Made by a program: the position numbers and the translations under genes | NCBI GenBank assembly: GCA_024684515.1 | Contig: JAIKWS010000055.1 | Location: 1-57,878 of the forward strand | Length of the DNA stretch: 57,878 bases | Direction: 5' to 3' | Origin: Prevotella sp. | GTDB lineage: Bacteria > Bacteroidota > Bacteroidia > Bacteroidales > Bacteroidaceae | Notes under the pieces: generated by a model | The model's database searches: none | Told to the model about the DNA's origin: nothing | The model's input: the letters and a program-made list of their open reading frames with translations, nothing else | Part shown: piece by piece, positions 10,001 to 19,086 of the stretch | How the letters are laid out: each line of letters begins with the position of its first letter | Position numbering within the stretch: position 1 is the stretch's first letter

Positions 10001-10640
10001 GACCTATGCATTCGAGAACGTAACCAACATTGGTTTCCAGAACAACTCTACTTATAGCAATGTTGACGAGGCTGGTAATGAGGCTCTCATCAGTAACTTC
10101 ATCGAGGGTTGGCGCAATGGTGCTGCCATTGGTGATGGCTCGCTGGAACAGACCATCTACGGTCTGCCTGAGGGCACCTACACACTGGAGGCTGACATTA
10201 TTGCCAACAACCAGACGCGTGAGAACAGTGCTGAGGTTGCTGAGGACGGTGAGGGCTTCTTCCTCTTCGCCAAGGAGGCTGATGGTCAGAAGAGCGCTGT
10301 CTCTGTGGCCACTGGCAACGGCTCACCTCTCCACTTCCTGCTCACCTTCGCCAAGGCTGCTGCAAATACTGCTCTGACCATTGGTGTGGAGGCTGTGAAT
10401 GCAACAGGTAACTGGCTGGCAGCCGACAACTTCAAGCTGATCTACTATGGTAAGAACAGCTCGAAGACTGCCGACGGTGATGCAAGTGGCATCGACGACA
10501 GCATCAACGAGACGCTCCGCTTCACAGTGGAATACTTCACACTCGATGGCCGCAAGGCAACTTCTGCACAGAAGGGTATCGTGATCCAGCGGACCACCTT
10601 CGAGAATGGTGCCGTACAGGTGAGGAAGATTCGCAAGTAA
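7059..10640 (+). CDS. Large secreted protein with three carbohydrate-binding-module-like domains
   Basis: Function not recognised at gene level. The 1193-residue product has a signal peptide (cut near AFAQ), an N-terminal beta-rich domain (about 20-200), and three related beta-sandwich modules. Modules A (about 278-450) and C (about 967-1130) are clear duplicates: each starts with N-[ND]-F/PDFE-G-A-GW, contains an N-I-G-[YF]-Q-[NS] segment, GDGS-[IL]-[TE]-QT, P-AG/EGTYTL-DVIANNQ, and ends with NW-A-DN-L-YYG. Module B (about 609-810) is a more distant copy starting NPDFEYG. Ala/Glu-rich helical linkers separate them. The last 50 residues (YFTLDGRK...KGIVIQ) resemble the short tail common on exported Prevotella proteins, possibly a sorting signal. 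No catalytic motif is seen. A surface glycan-binding or adhesive role is an inference; the gene ends at a strong terminator. Confidence 0.6.
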   Translation: MKRSLLIVATMLTSAVAFAQSFTATWVKPVPATVETFEYSTFAEEGDTTAYYLYNVGASAFFTEGNAWGTQASIGTTGLKVAVAKYLIDTVWDNQTVFIWDFSLAKNAWKQLFIDSETQAYVDLGSQANYYWEIVSQGNKNYRIKGGDLNPDYNGEYWFGVDSEAEGTTINPRVDLGYDPTAKVDWQFVTEAAYEEYLPKGQIYEAAMNLKTQIEWAMEQGVAAATLADEFAVYNNTSSTLEQLQAAAKSAYEKGRFAEIAVYFENIVQGEKNDVSGVLENNDFSAGNADGWDITYTGGSKEATNIGYQSASYTNGDVKIEGFIEAWKDTSSPNFLGDGSITQTVPSLPAGKYTLAVDVIANNQGRINDPDNTDGLPDDVELYAQASEDGKTYKTSMATRNGAPEHFEFTFIHTGGDMTLGLRVVGSAEAKMPANWIAMDNLMLYYYGEVSSDPDKALLDVAIDEALAAYPLDFLSDVVAYVGDKEAFRNIIEEAQAATENYLDYIDKVKAAKTALDNSVAAYKNFAAKAADWASYMSRFDFDTDEWGAFCDFAGDMESPEGYPELTPGMVLEEQSLTVEEINAYIAQVDGLYKSAVAKSLKAGDDVTALIENPDFEYGLSSGKAQGWTVTVSNNSAGGNITPGPLGTDLDQLMIDAMGKTNHCFEAWHVWGFDVWQEVQDAPAGVYQISAQGYVRCEASGYTQGDEVDPTTIPIKLYMNNFTSNFPSVYSEQVPEDKYDENGSLPGIETWSWSGTVANYPNSMGAASLCFSWDMYNVNTFGLVKPGEAMRVGVKGNMNTNWWCIWDNFKITYQGFLPEYVQPALETALAEIDVTKPMAKSLREKAAELQQKAQDAIATGNGETMFDVLVEVSDLMADISASVLLFADLQKASEDLQTAIDASSADAAVISEAKVLRAKIEDGLADGTLENADAEDLIQQVKEMIGKLAIPVYEGASDENPVDFTSVIVNPDFETGDASGWTYAFENVTNIGFQNNSTYSNVDEAGNEALISNFIEGWRNGAAIGDGSLEQTIYGLPEGTYTLEADIIANNQTRENSAEVAEDGEGFFLFAKEADGQKSAVSVATGNGSPLHFLLTFAKAAANTALTIGVEAVNATGNWLAADNFKLIYYGKNSSKTADGDASGIDDSINETLRFTVEYFTLDGRKATSAQKGIVIQRTTFENGAVQVRKIRK

Positions 10641-10665
10641 GGTATTTCCTTCTTAATAAAACATT

Positions 10666-10707
10666 ATCGCTGCGAGGCTTCGGGCTTCGCAGCGATTGTG
10701 TTTTTTT
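10666..10707 (+). terminator. Rho-independent terminator after the 1193-residue gene
   Basis: A perfect 10-bp stem, ATCGCTGCGA at 10666-10675 with TCGCAGCGAT at 10687-10696, encloses an 11-base loop and is followed by TGTG and seven T residues. It separates the large secreted-protein gene from the fasciclin/SusCD operon. The rest of 10641-11039 holds the next promoter and a leader of about 217 bases with no gene. Confidence 0.9.
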
Positions 10708-10784
10708 ATTGCTAAAACATACCATTTAATAATAGAAAGTGTTAAAAGTACACCCTGTTAACATATTTATAAAAAAAAACTTTG

Positions 10785-10822
10785 AAAAATGATACGAGTT
10801 ATTAAATTTTTGACTATCTTTG
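10785..10822 (+). promoter_or_regulatory. Promoter/operator block of the fasciclin-SusCD operon
   Basis: Contains the -7 box TATCTTTG (10815-10822) and is nearly identical to 6901-6938 (three mismatches in 38). The leader to the ATG at 11040 is long, about 217 bases, leaving room for post-transcriptional control, though no riboswitch was recognised in it. Confidence 0.7.
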
Positions 10823-11039
10823 TAGCCAAATTGCCCTAGAGGGCATGGCAAGTGTTAATAACGATTAATCGAAATAAGTATTGTTTACTAGCTTTACTAA
10901 CCTAAGTAAAGGCTTTGACGGTCGCTTTCTGTCCTGTGGCCGTGGAGATTGGGCTACGGGTGACGTTGCTTGCACGTCGCCAGGAGATGCTGTATGAATG
11001 GGAAAAGTATGAAGTATAATTTATAATAAACCAAAACCT

Positions 11040-13769
11040 ATGAAACGAAAAGCAATCATCAAGCAAGGACGAAGTGTGGCACTTGTCACCTGCGGGCTGC
11101 TGATAGGTGCCAGCGTGATGCAGTCGTGTAAGGACGACATCCTCACGGGACAGCCCGAATGGCTGGGCAACTCTATCTATGAGCAGTTGCAGGATGGAGG
11201 TTCCTACACCACTGTTCTGCGTCTGATCGATGACCTCGGACAGACGGAGGTGCTCAGGCACACTGGCTCGAAAACGTTGTTTGCTGCTGACGATGATGCC
11301 TACCAGCAATGGTATCAGGGCAACGCGTGGGGAGTACGCAGCTATGAGCAGTTGACGAGTGCTCAGAAGAAACTTCTTCTGAACAACGCAATGATTAACA
11401 ATGCCTATCTTATCGAGCTCATGTCGAACTCGAAGGCTCAGGGCGATGCTGCTACTCCTGAAGAGGGACGTACCATGCGCCGTGAGACTGCTCTTAGTCT
11501 TTATGACTCGGTCTATGTGATGCCGGCATCAAAGATGCCAGATACCGAGGCGTGGGCTAGCTACAAGGAGCGGGGCAAGAGTATGCCTATCTTCATGGAT
11601 GCCACCACGGCACCGATGATCCATTTCCTGCCGGCATACATGCAATACAACAAGATTACGGCAGAGGACCTGGATCTGCTGACCAATCATCAGGCAACAT
11701 CCATCAGCGAGGCCTGGGTGAACGGCAAGCGGGTATCACAGGCAGATATCACCTGTAAGAACGGTTATATACAGAAGGTGGATGGCGTCATCGAGTCGAG
11801 TCCTAATATGGCTGAAATCGTACGCCAGCATCAGAACATGTCGATGTGGAGCCATCTGCTCGACCGCTTCTCGGCACCATACTATGATGCAGAGCTGACA
11901 CGTGAGTACAACCGTATCTATAACAATGAGGACTCGGCATTCGTGCTTCGCTACTACAGCAAGCGCTCCGTAGGAGGGAATGCCAACGACCGCGATCCTA
12001 AGGGCAATCCTGTATCTGCCGTGCTGAGCTTTGATCCAGGATGGAACCAATATGTGGATGCCAACTCGCAGAACGACCTGCACAATGATGCCGGCGCCAT
12101 GCTGGTGCCTACCAACGAGGCTTTACAAACCTGGTGGGACAACGAAGGTCGCGACCTGCAGGATGAGTACAAGGAATGGGACTCTATTCCCGACGCTACC
12201 CTGTCTAAGCTCCTCAACGTGAACATGATCAGCACCTTCTCAGAGTCGGTGCCCTCAAAGTTCGCCAGCGTACTGAACGATGCCAAGGAGACACTGGGTA
12301 TCACCCGCGAGGATGTGGACAGCTGCTTCATGGGCTGCAATGGCGTGATCTATCTCACCAACAAGGTGTTCACTCCTGCCGAGTATAGCTCCGTGGCCTA
12401 TCCTGCCCTGGCACATGCTTCGACGATGAACATCATCTACTGGGCTATCGACAATCGTAACTTCCTGCCTTACTTGCTGAGTATGGACTCGAAGTATGCG
12501 CTGATGATTCCCACCAATAATGCCATGCTGAACTTTATCGATCCTTCCAGCTATGGTGGCACGACGACTTTGAAAGATCAGACAGGTGCCGATAGCCTGA
12601 CACTGGAAACTGCCGATCTCATCGAGTTCCAGTATGACCCCACCAAGAGCAGTGCCTCACGTGTACAGGCCACTCGCTGGTCTGCTACCATCGACAAGAA
12701 TGGTACTGTCACCAAGGTTGGCGACCGAGCAAAACAGGCTCAGGTAGGTAGTGCTGTCATTAACACGATGCTTGATCAGCTCATGGACCAGCTGATTATC
12801 GTGATTCCCGACAAGTCGATGACTTTGGAAGACTATGTTGCTGCTGGCTATCATTATTTCAAGACCAAGGGCGGATCGATGATCCGTGTCACCATGGGTG
12901 ATAACGGACAGCTGGCCTTCGAGGGTGGTTTCCAGATGGAACACAACGGACTGAAGATTGCTTCATCGAAGCGCTATCCGAAGACCAACGGTGTCAGCTA
13001 TCAGCTCGATGACCTGGTACCCATGGGTGCAGAGAAATCGCTCTATCTCACGCTGAAGGACCATTCAGAGTATCAGAACTTCCTGAATCTGTTGGAGAAC
13101 GACTATAACAACCTGCTTACCCAGAAGCTGAGCAACAAGTACAATCCCGGCCTGCAGGCACAGGAGAACAAGAACCTGCGTGTGCTGGATAACTATGACT
13201 ACAATATCTATATCCCCACCAACAGCTCTATAGAGGACTTGCAGCGCAAGAAGATCCTGCCCGAGTGGAGTGAGCTGGAAATGGGTGATGAGGATGATGA
13301 GGTCATCGACAGCATCTGCAAGGCTGAGAACTGGTATGAGCTTGGCACGGATGAAAGCGCAATAAGGGAGAAGGTGAAGGAGACACTGACAACCATCGTG
13401 TCAGACTTCGTACGTTATCATGTGCAAGACCATTCAGTGGCCATTGGCATGGCATCAGACAGCTACAGCAAGGTGAAGTTCGAGAGCATGAAGCGTAATC
13501 TCGATACCGGCCGTTTCTATCCGCTGGAAGTCACTTTCGACACCAATAGCATGACCGTGACCGACGAGATGGGTAATGTCCGTAACGTGGTGACCACTCC
13601 TGGGCTCTATAATAATATCTGTACAGAGTACTGGTTCGAAGGAACAGGAAACAATGCACGTCTGTTCATGTCTAGCGACGTAGTGGTTCATCTGATTGAC
13701 GGACCTCTGTTGTATGAGAACATGAGGCCTTGGCGAGAGATAGTCAAGGAAGCACTACTTAATAATTAA
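11040..13769 (+). CDS. Fasciclin (FAS1) domain lipoprotein, first gene of the SusCD operon
   Basis: Surface or periplasmic lipoprotein of 909 residues with lipobox Cys30 (VMQSC). FAS1-like segments recur: one around residues 38-140 (an early helix, then SKTLFAADDDAYQQ), another around 350-450 (GAMLVPTNEALQTWW), another near 485 (YALMIPTNNAM), and a last one near 725 (YNIYIPTNSSIEDL). The phrase 'PTN-A' is the FAS1 hallmark. FAS1 domains mediate adhesion or polysaccharide contact in other organisms, and fasciclin lipoproteins next to SusC/SusD are seen in other Bacteroidetes. Here it probably acts as a surface glycan-binding partner (inference). No catalytic residues are seen. The downstream SusC starts 17 bases after its stop. 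Confidence 0.75.
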   Translation: MKRKAIIKQGRSVALVTCGLLIGASVMQSCKDDILTGQPEWLGNSIYEQLQDGGSYTTVLRLIDDLGQTEVLRHTGSKTLFAADDDAYQQWYQGNAWGVRSYEQLTSAQKKLLLNNAMINNAYLIELMSNSKAQGDAATPEEGRTMRRETALSLYDSVYVMPASKMPDTEAWASYKERGKSMPIFMDATTAPMIHFLPAYMQYNKITAEDLDLLTNHQATSISEAWVNGKRVSQADITCKNGYIQKVDGVIESSPNMAEIVRQHQNMSMWSHLLDRFSAPYYDAELTREYNRIYNNEDSAFVLRYYSKRSVGGNANDRDPKGNPVSAVLSFDPGWNQYVDANSQNDLHNDAGAMLVPTNEALQTWWDNEGRDLQDEYKEWDSIPDATLSKLLNVNMISTFSESVPSKFASVLNDAKETLGITREDVDSCFMGCNGVIYLTNKVFTPAEYSSVAYPALAHASTMNIIYWAIDNRNFLPYLLSMDSKYALMIPTNNAMLNFIDPSSYGGTTTLKDQTGADSLTLETADLIEFQYDPTKSSASRVQATRWSATIDKNGTVTKVGDRAKQAQVGSAVINTMLDQLMDQLIIVIPDKSMTLEDYVAAGYHYFKTKGGSMIRVTMGDNGQLAFEGGFQMEHNGLKIASSKRYPKTNGVSYQLDDLVPMGAEKSLYLTLKDHSEYQNFLNLLENDYNNLLTQKLSNKYNPGLQAQENKNLRVLDNYDYNIYIPTNSSIEDLQRKKILPEWSELEMGDEDDEVIDSICKAENWYELGTDESAIREKVKETLTTIVSDFVRYHVQDHSVAIGMASDSYSKVKFESMKRNLDTGRFYPLEVTFDTNSMTVTDEMGNVRNVVTTPGLYNNICTEYWFEGTGNNARLFMSSDVVVHLIDGPLLYENMRPWREIVKEALLNN

Positions 13770-13770
13770 G

Positions 13771-13777
13771 AAGGAGG
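13771..13777 (+). promoter_or_regulatory. Strong Shine-Dalgarno before SusC (AAGGAGG)
   Basis: AAGGAGG ends 9 bases before the ATG at 13787. Most genes here have A-rich leaders without such a motif, as is usual for Bacteroidetes, so this site marks an unusually canonical initiation signal and supports the 13787 start. Confidence 0.6.
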
Positions 13778-13786
13778 ATATATCGT

Positions 13787-16700
13787 ATGAGAATACTAAA
13801 AGCCATCATATTGACTCTAGCCCTGATGCTCACGACAGCAGTACGGGCACAGCAGATAACGTCGGTTCACGGAACAGTGAGTGACGAGCTGGGCGGACTG
13901 ATGGGCGCTACCGTGTGTGAGATCGACGGCAATGGACGTATCATCAACTCGGCAGTCACCGACCTCAATGGTAACTTCACCATGAAGGTGAAAAACCCAA
14001 AAGATAAGATCCGCTTTACCTATGTGGGTATGTCGCCACAGATACTACCCATCAACAAGACGACGTTCAACATTCATATGAAGAGCGTTACCACTATCAA
14101 GGAAGTGGTGGTCAAGTCTAAGAAACGTGCACAGGGTAATGGACTGCCCATTCCTGAGCGAGAGATCTCCTATGCCTCGCAGACCATCTCCATGAAGGAG
14201 TTTGAAGGTCTGGGCATGACGACTATCGATGAAGCCCTGCAGGGACGTATCGCAGGTCTGGATATCATTGGTAACTCTGGTGACCTGGGCGCTGGCTCTA
14301 CCATGCGTCTGCGTGGTGCCAGCTCACTGTCAACCCTGACGGATTCCAACCCACTGATTGTGGTCGATGGTAACATTCGTGACGTGAACCTGGATAACTT
14401 CGATATGGCAGGCGCCAACAACGAGAAGTTCGCAGAGCTGCTGAATATCAACCCAGAGGATATCGCCAGCATCACAGTGCTGAAGGATGCCGCTGCCTGT
14501 GCCGTCTATGGCTCACAAGGTGGTAATGGTGTCATTGAGCTCACCACCAAGCGTGGTGCTCGTGGCAAACCACGTGTGACCTACTCACTGAAGCTCACGG
14601 GAACCTATCAGCCTAAGGGCTATGACCTGCTGAGTGGTGACGACTACACCATGATGCTGAAAGAGGCTTACTTCAATCCTCGTCAGGATGATAATGCCTC
14701 TGATGCCCAGCGTATTCCTGAAATCAACTATCTAGATGATACGGGTGGTTTCGCCGAGTGGCGTCAGTATCGTGACAATACCGACTGGCGTGATGCTGTC
14801 ACACAGATGGGTCTGCGTCAGAACCACTATGTGACCATCAGTGGTGGTGGTGAGAAAGCCTCGTTCCGTATCGGTGGTGGCTTCGACCATGAGACAGGTA
14901 CGATGATCAAGCAGAAACTGAACCGTTTCTCTACACGTGTGGCACTCGACTACAATATCAGTGAGCGTATCCGCGTGAGCACCAACTTCTCGCTGACCTA
15001 CACGAAGAACGATCGTAACTCAGACGGACTGCTGAATCTGGCATTGAAGAAGATGCCGAATATGAGTATCTATGAGAAGGATCCCGTGACGGGAGAGAAT
15101 ACGGGTTCTTACTATACGATTCCTCAGCTCACCCAGGCAGAGATTACTGCTCGTGGAGGCACTGACGTGTTTGCCGGAGACCAGCGCACCTATGTCAACC
15201 CCGTGGCATCGGCCAACCTGGCCAAGAACCAGCAGCGAAGCTACGACATGAACCCTGAGCTGATCATTGACTATAATCTGCTGGGCCTCGACGAGGATCA
15301 CTGGCAGCTGAAGTGGAAAGGCTCGGTTTATATGAATATCTCGAATCACTATAACGATTCTTTCTATCCTCAGGAACTGAAGCGTGTGAACTGGGAGAAC
15401 AAAGTGAACACCTCCAGCACTGGTGCTTCTAAGAGTGTCTCGTTCAATACGAAACAGACCCTGACGCTGATACCAGCCTTCAAGAACAAGGACCACTCGA
15501 TGATGATGATGGGACGCTTTGAGCTGACCAGCGGTAGCAGCAACTCGCAGAGCACTAGTGGCTATGGTCTGCCTTCTACCAATGGCGCCATCGTCAGTCC
15601 TTCTGCTGGTGGTATGATCGACTCGCCCAGCAGCAGCTACAGCCAGTGGCGCTCGATGTACTATACCTTCTCTGCCCACTATGCCTATAAAGGCCGCTAC
15701 GTGGCTGACTTCACCGTGCGTGCTGACGGTACGACCAAGTTTGGTCCTGGCAACCGCTGGGGTTACTTCCCCTCAGTGTCGCTGAAGTGGATTGTCAGTG
15801 ACGAGCCTTGGATGCAATGGGCAAAGGGTGGCGACAAGAACGTGCTGTCAATGCTGGCCTTCCGTCCTGCATGGGGTCGCAATGGTAATCAGCCCGGACA
15901 GAACTACCTCTATACTTCCAAGTACGGTTCAGCATCGCGCTATATCGATATGGCTTCCATGCGACCACTGAATATCCGGCTGACAGACCTGAAGTGGGAG
16001 AAGATATCCAGCTATAACTTCGGTATCGACCTGGGCTTCTTCGACAACAAGCTGAATCTGACTATCGAGGGCTATAGCTCTACGACTACCGACATGCTGA
16101 TGGGTAACTTCCGTATTCCTTCGAATGCTGGCTTCACCACCGTACCTTATTATAATAATGGTAAGATGCGCAACACGGGTTGGGAGTTCCACATCAATTC
16201 TAACGAGGTCATCAAGGCTGGTAAGTTTGCAATGGATGTCAACGCCAACTTCGGTAACAACCGCAATGAGATCCTGGAGATGGATGAATACATCCTCGAG
16301 AACAAGAACTCTACTTACGGCTATGCCAATGGTGAGACACTGCGCCGTGTGCAGCTCAACAACCCATTTGGTGCCATCTATGGCTTCAAATACCATGGCG
16401 TATACCAGTATAACTACAATACTTTCAAGAATGCCGTTGCAGGCATGACAGAGTCAGAGATCTACGCCTACTGGGAAGAATTCAAGGCAGCCGGCAAGAC
16501 CGCTCCTGTGGCTGTCAATGCTGATGGACGTGTGATTCTCGATGCCAACAACGTTCCTTTGCGTATGCGTTATGACTATCGTGTTGATGGTACTGGTCAT
16601 GACCAGACCTTCCCAGGCTTCAATGGCGGTGATGCCATCTATGAAGACCTGAACCACGATGGACAGATCAATGCCCTTGATATTACGTATCTCGGCTCTT

Positions 16701-17200
16701 CGCTGCCAAAGCTGACTGGTGGTTTCGGCTTCAGCTTCCGCTATGGCGACTGGCGCCTCAACACACAGTTTACCTATCGTGTGGGTAATAAGATTATCAA
16801 TCTGGCCCGTCTGAACGCTGAGGCTATGACAGGAAACGACAACCAGAGCCAGGCCGTGAACTACCGCTGGCGTAAGGAGGGTGACGTCACCTCAATTCCT
16901 CGTGCTATGTTCGGTAGCTCCAGCAACTATAATACGCTTGTCAGCGACCGTTTCGTAGAAGACGGCTCCTATCTCCGTATGAGTTATGCACAGTTGAACT
17001 ATTCCATTAGGAAGAAGCATCTTACCTGGATAGGCCTGAATGGTATTTCGCTCTATGCATCTATCAACAATCCTTTCGTCCTCACGAAGTACTCGGGCGT
17101 TGACCCGGATATTGCCTTCGGAGGCGAGGATCCTGCTATCGACCGTGCGCAGACACCGCGTTCGCGTTCGTTCACACTGGGTATTACTGTTAACTTCTAG
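13787..17200 (+). CDS. SusC/RagA-type TonB-dependent outer-membrane transporter (first pair)
   Basis: Active importer of oligosaccharides across the outer membrane, energised by TonB. The 1137-residue protein has a signal peptide (cut near VRAQ) and an N-terminal carboxypeptidase-regulatory-like domain (about 25-105). The plug domain follows: DEALQGRIAGLDI, then MRLRGASSL, NPLIVVDG and INPEDIASITVLKDAAA-AVYGSQGGNGVI. A beta-barrel runs to the terminal Phe (GITVNF). The length and order are typical of SusC. A separate STN signalling domain is not seen, so it is probably not itself a sigma-factor transducer. Its partner SusD starts 25 bases downstream. Confidence 0.95.
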   Translation: MRILKAIILTLALMLTTAVRAQQITSVHGTVSDELGGLMGATVCEIDGNGRIINSAVTDLNGNFTMKVKNPKDKIRFTYVGMSPQILPINKTTFNIHMKSVTTIKEVVVKSKKRAQGNGLPIPEREISYASQTISMKEFEGLGMTTIDEALQGRIAGLDIIGNSGDLGAGSTMRLRGASSLSTLTDSNPLIVVDGNIRDVNLDNFDMAGANNEKFAELLNINPEDIASITVLKDAAACAVYGSQGGNGVIELTTKRGARGKPRVTYSLKLTGTYQPKGYDLLSGDDYTMMLKEAYFNPRQDDNASDAQRIPEINYLDDTGGFAEWRQYRDNTDWRDAVTQMGLRQNHYVTISGGGEKASFRIGGGFDHETGTMIKQKLNRFSTRVALDYNISERIRVSTNFSLTYTKNDRNSDGLLNLALKKMPNMSIYEKDPVTGENTGSYYTIPQLTQAEITARGGTDVFAGDQRTYVNPVASANLAKNQQRSYDMNPELIIDYNLLGLDEDHWQLKWKGSVYMNISNHYNDSFYPQELKRVNWENKVNTSSTGASKSVSFNTKQTLTLIPAFKNKDHSMMMMGRFELTSGSSNSQSTSGYGLPSTNGAIVSPSAGGMIDSPSSSYSQWRSMYYTFSAHYAYKGRYVADFTVRADGTTKFGPGNRWGYFPSVSLKWIVSDEPWMQWAKGGDKNVLSMLAFRPAWGRNGNQPGQNYLYTSKYGSASRYIDMASMRPLNIRLTDLKWEKISSYNFGIDLGFFDNKLNLTIEGYSSTTTDMLMGNFRIPSNAGFTTVPYYNNGKMRNTGWEFHINSNEVIKAGKFAMDVNANFGNNRNEILEMDEYILENKNSTYGYANGETLRRVQLNNPFGAIYGFKYHGVYQYNYNTFKNAVAGMTESEIYAYWEEFKAAGKTAPVAVNADGRVILDANNVPLRMRYDYRVDGTGHDQTFPGFNGGDAIYEDLNHDGQINALDITYLGSSLPKLTGGFGFSFRYGDWRLNTQFTYRVGNKIINLARLNAEAMTGNDNQSQAVNYRWRKEGDVTSIPRAMFGSSSNYNTLVSDRFVEDGSYLRMSYAQLNYSIRKKHLTWIGLNGISLYASINNPFVLTKYSGVDPDIAFGGEDPAIDRAQTPRSRSFTLGITVNF

Positions 17201-17225
17201 GAGATTGATTATTGAATATTGAAAA

Positions 17226-19016
17226 ATGAAGATTATGAATATCAAGAATAACAAGACATATAGGGCTGGTATGGTGTGCTGTAGTATCGCAGCAGCCCTC
17301 ACAGGTCTCAGCTCTTGCGCCGACTTCCTGGAGATCAAGCCCCAGAGCGAAATTATCCTGGAAGACTTCTGGAATGAAAAGGCTGACGTCGAAAACGTGG
17401 TGATGGGTTGCTACTCAGCCCTGCAGAGCGATGCCGTACGTAAGCGCATGATCGTCTGGGGAGAAGTGAGAAGCGACAATGTGATGTCAGGACAGAACAT
17501 CAATAACGATGTGAACCTATATAATATCGTGCGAGAGAATATTACAGCCATGAACACCTACACCACGTGGGATGGCTTCTATGATGTGATCAACCGCTGT
17601 AACACCGTGCTGAAATATGCACCTGGTGTGGCTGCTGAGGATCCAGGATATACACAGGGTGACCTGAAGGCAACGATTGCTGAGGTATCTGCCCTTAGGG
17701 ACCTCTGCTATTTCTACCTGATCCGTACCTTCCGCAACGTACCTTACTCCACAGTTGCCTTCACGGATAATGACCAGACGATGGACTTGCCGGCAACACC
17801 CTTCGAGGATGTGCTCGACAGTCTGATTAATGACCTGGAGAGTATCAAGGCGGACGCTGTGGTGCGCTATCCCGAGGCTAAGCCCCGCTATCAGACAGGC
17901 CGTATCACCCGCGATGCCATCTATGCAATGCTGTGCGAGATGTATCTCTGGAAAAAGGACTATGACAATTGCATCCGTTACGCCGAGCTGGTGATCGATT
18001 CTAAGAAGCTGTTATATGAAGAAGAGCGTAGCAAAGGAAATTCGGGTGGGACAATGAGCCTGTCGAGTCTGAATGTGGTGGAGACCCGATTGAATGGCTA
18101 TCCCCTGGTGGCAGACCGCACATCAGGAAATATGTTTGGCGATGCCTATGAGGCTATCTTTGCCGATGGTGCCAGCCGTGAGACCATTTTCGAGCTGAAC
18201 TATGATGCCAATCCTGAGTCGAGTGGCATGCCCAGTAGCTCTGCTATCTCCAGCTTCTATGGAAACAGTGATTCGCACAAGGGCTTGCTCGCTCCCACAT
18301 CGGCCATTCTCGACGATGTGACAGCCACGTCAGGACGTACTATCTATGAGGACAAGAACAAGACACTTGATGCCCGCCTCTATCAGAATCTGGATGCTGA
18401 GGGCGGAAGTATCACTAAGTTTGCTTCGAGGTCGGTATCCATCAATATGCAGGATGCCAGCAAGCCTTCTGCCAGCTATAGTTATTATACCAGCAATAAC
18501 AACAGTAGCCAGTGGATTATCTACCGCTTACCAGACATCATGTTGCTCGAGGCAGAGGCTATCTGCCAGCAGATGCAGGAGGGCAGCGAGCAGAGTGTTA
18601 TCGATTTCAATGCACCGAAACTGCAGAAGTGCTTTGCGCTGGTGAACGCTATCAACAAGCGCTCCATCTGTAAGGCACAGCTCCTGGAGGCTGACACGCT
18701 GAAATTGGCTGACTACAATACGAAGAGCCTTATGGAGGAACTGGTGCAGCGTGAGCGCAGGCGTGAGCTGATGTATGAAGGCAAGCGCTGGTACGACCTC
18801 GTTCGCTATGCCATGCGCGACGGCAATACCAATCAGGTGGTGTCGGCAGTGCAGAAGCGTGACGACGTCAATGCTACTTTTGCTCAGAACTTCTTCAAGA
18901 AAATGGATGCCATCTTCTGGCCCTACAACAATGAGGAGATGAAGGTGAATAGAAACCTGATACCTAATCCTGTCTTCGGCAGTGGTGAGAGTACCAGCTA
19001 TGAGAAATCAAAATAA
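17226..19016 (+). CDS. SusD/RagB-family surface glycan-binding lipoprotein (first pair)
   Basis: Lid-like binding partner of the upstream SusC. The 596-residue protein has lipobox Cys31 (GLSSC) and begins its mature part with CADFLEIKPQ, the usual SusD opening. Tetratricopeptide-like helices follow. The C-terminal RagB block is seen as ELVQRERRRELMYEGKRWYDLVRY near residues 505-528. A second in-frame ATG lies nine bases downstream and the two starts cannot be separated. The mature length is a little above the family norm. The glycan specificity cannot be read from the sequence. Confidence 0.93.
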   Translation: MKIMNIKNNKTYRAGMVCCSIAAALTGLSSCADFLEIKPQSEIILEDFWNEKADVENVVMGCYSALQSDAVRKRMIVWGEVRSDNVMSGQNINNDVNLYNIVRENITAMNTYTTWDGFYDVINRCNTVLKYAPGVAAEDPGYTQGDLKATIAEVSALRDLCYFYLIRTFRNVPYSTVAFTDNDQTMDLPATPFEDVLDSLINDLESIKADAVVRYPEAKPRYQTGRITRDAIYAMLCEMYLWKKDYDNCIRYAELVIDSKKLLYEEERSKGNSGGTMSLSSLNVVETRLNGYPLVADRTSGNMFGDAYEAIFADGASRETIFELNYDANPESSGMPSSSAISSFYGNSDSHKGLLAPTSAILDDVTATSGRTIYEDKNKTLDARLYQNLDAEGGSITKFASRSVSINMQDASKPSASYSYYTSNNNSSQWIIYRLPDIMLLEAEAICQQMQEGSEQSVIDFNAPKLQKCFALVNAINKRSICKAQLLEADTLKLADYNTKSLMEELVQRERRRELMYEGKRWYDLVRYAMRDGNTNQVVSAVQKRDDVNATFAQNFFKKMDAIFWPYNNEEMKVNRNLIPNPVFGSGESTSYEKSK

Positions 19017-19086
19017 AGTGCAATCCCCAATACTCCGTAGGGAGTAAACGGGAGTGAACAGATTAAATATAAAAGAAATAAGAGTT

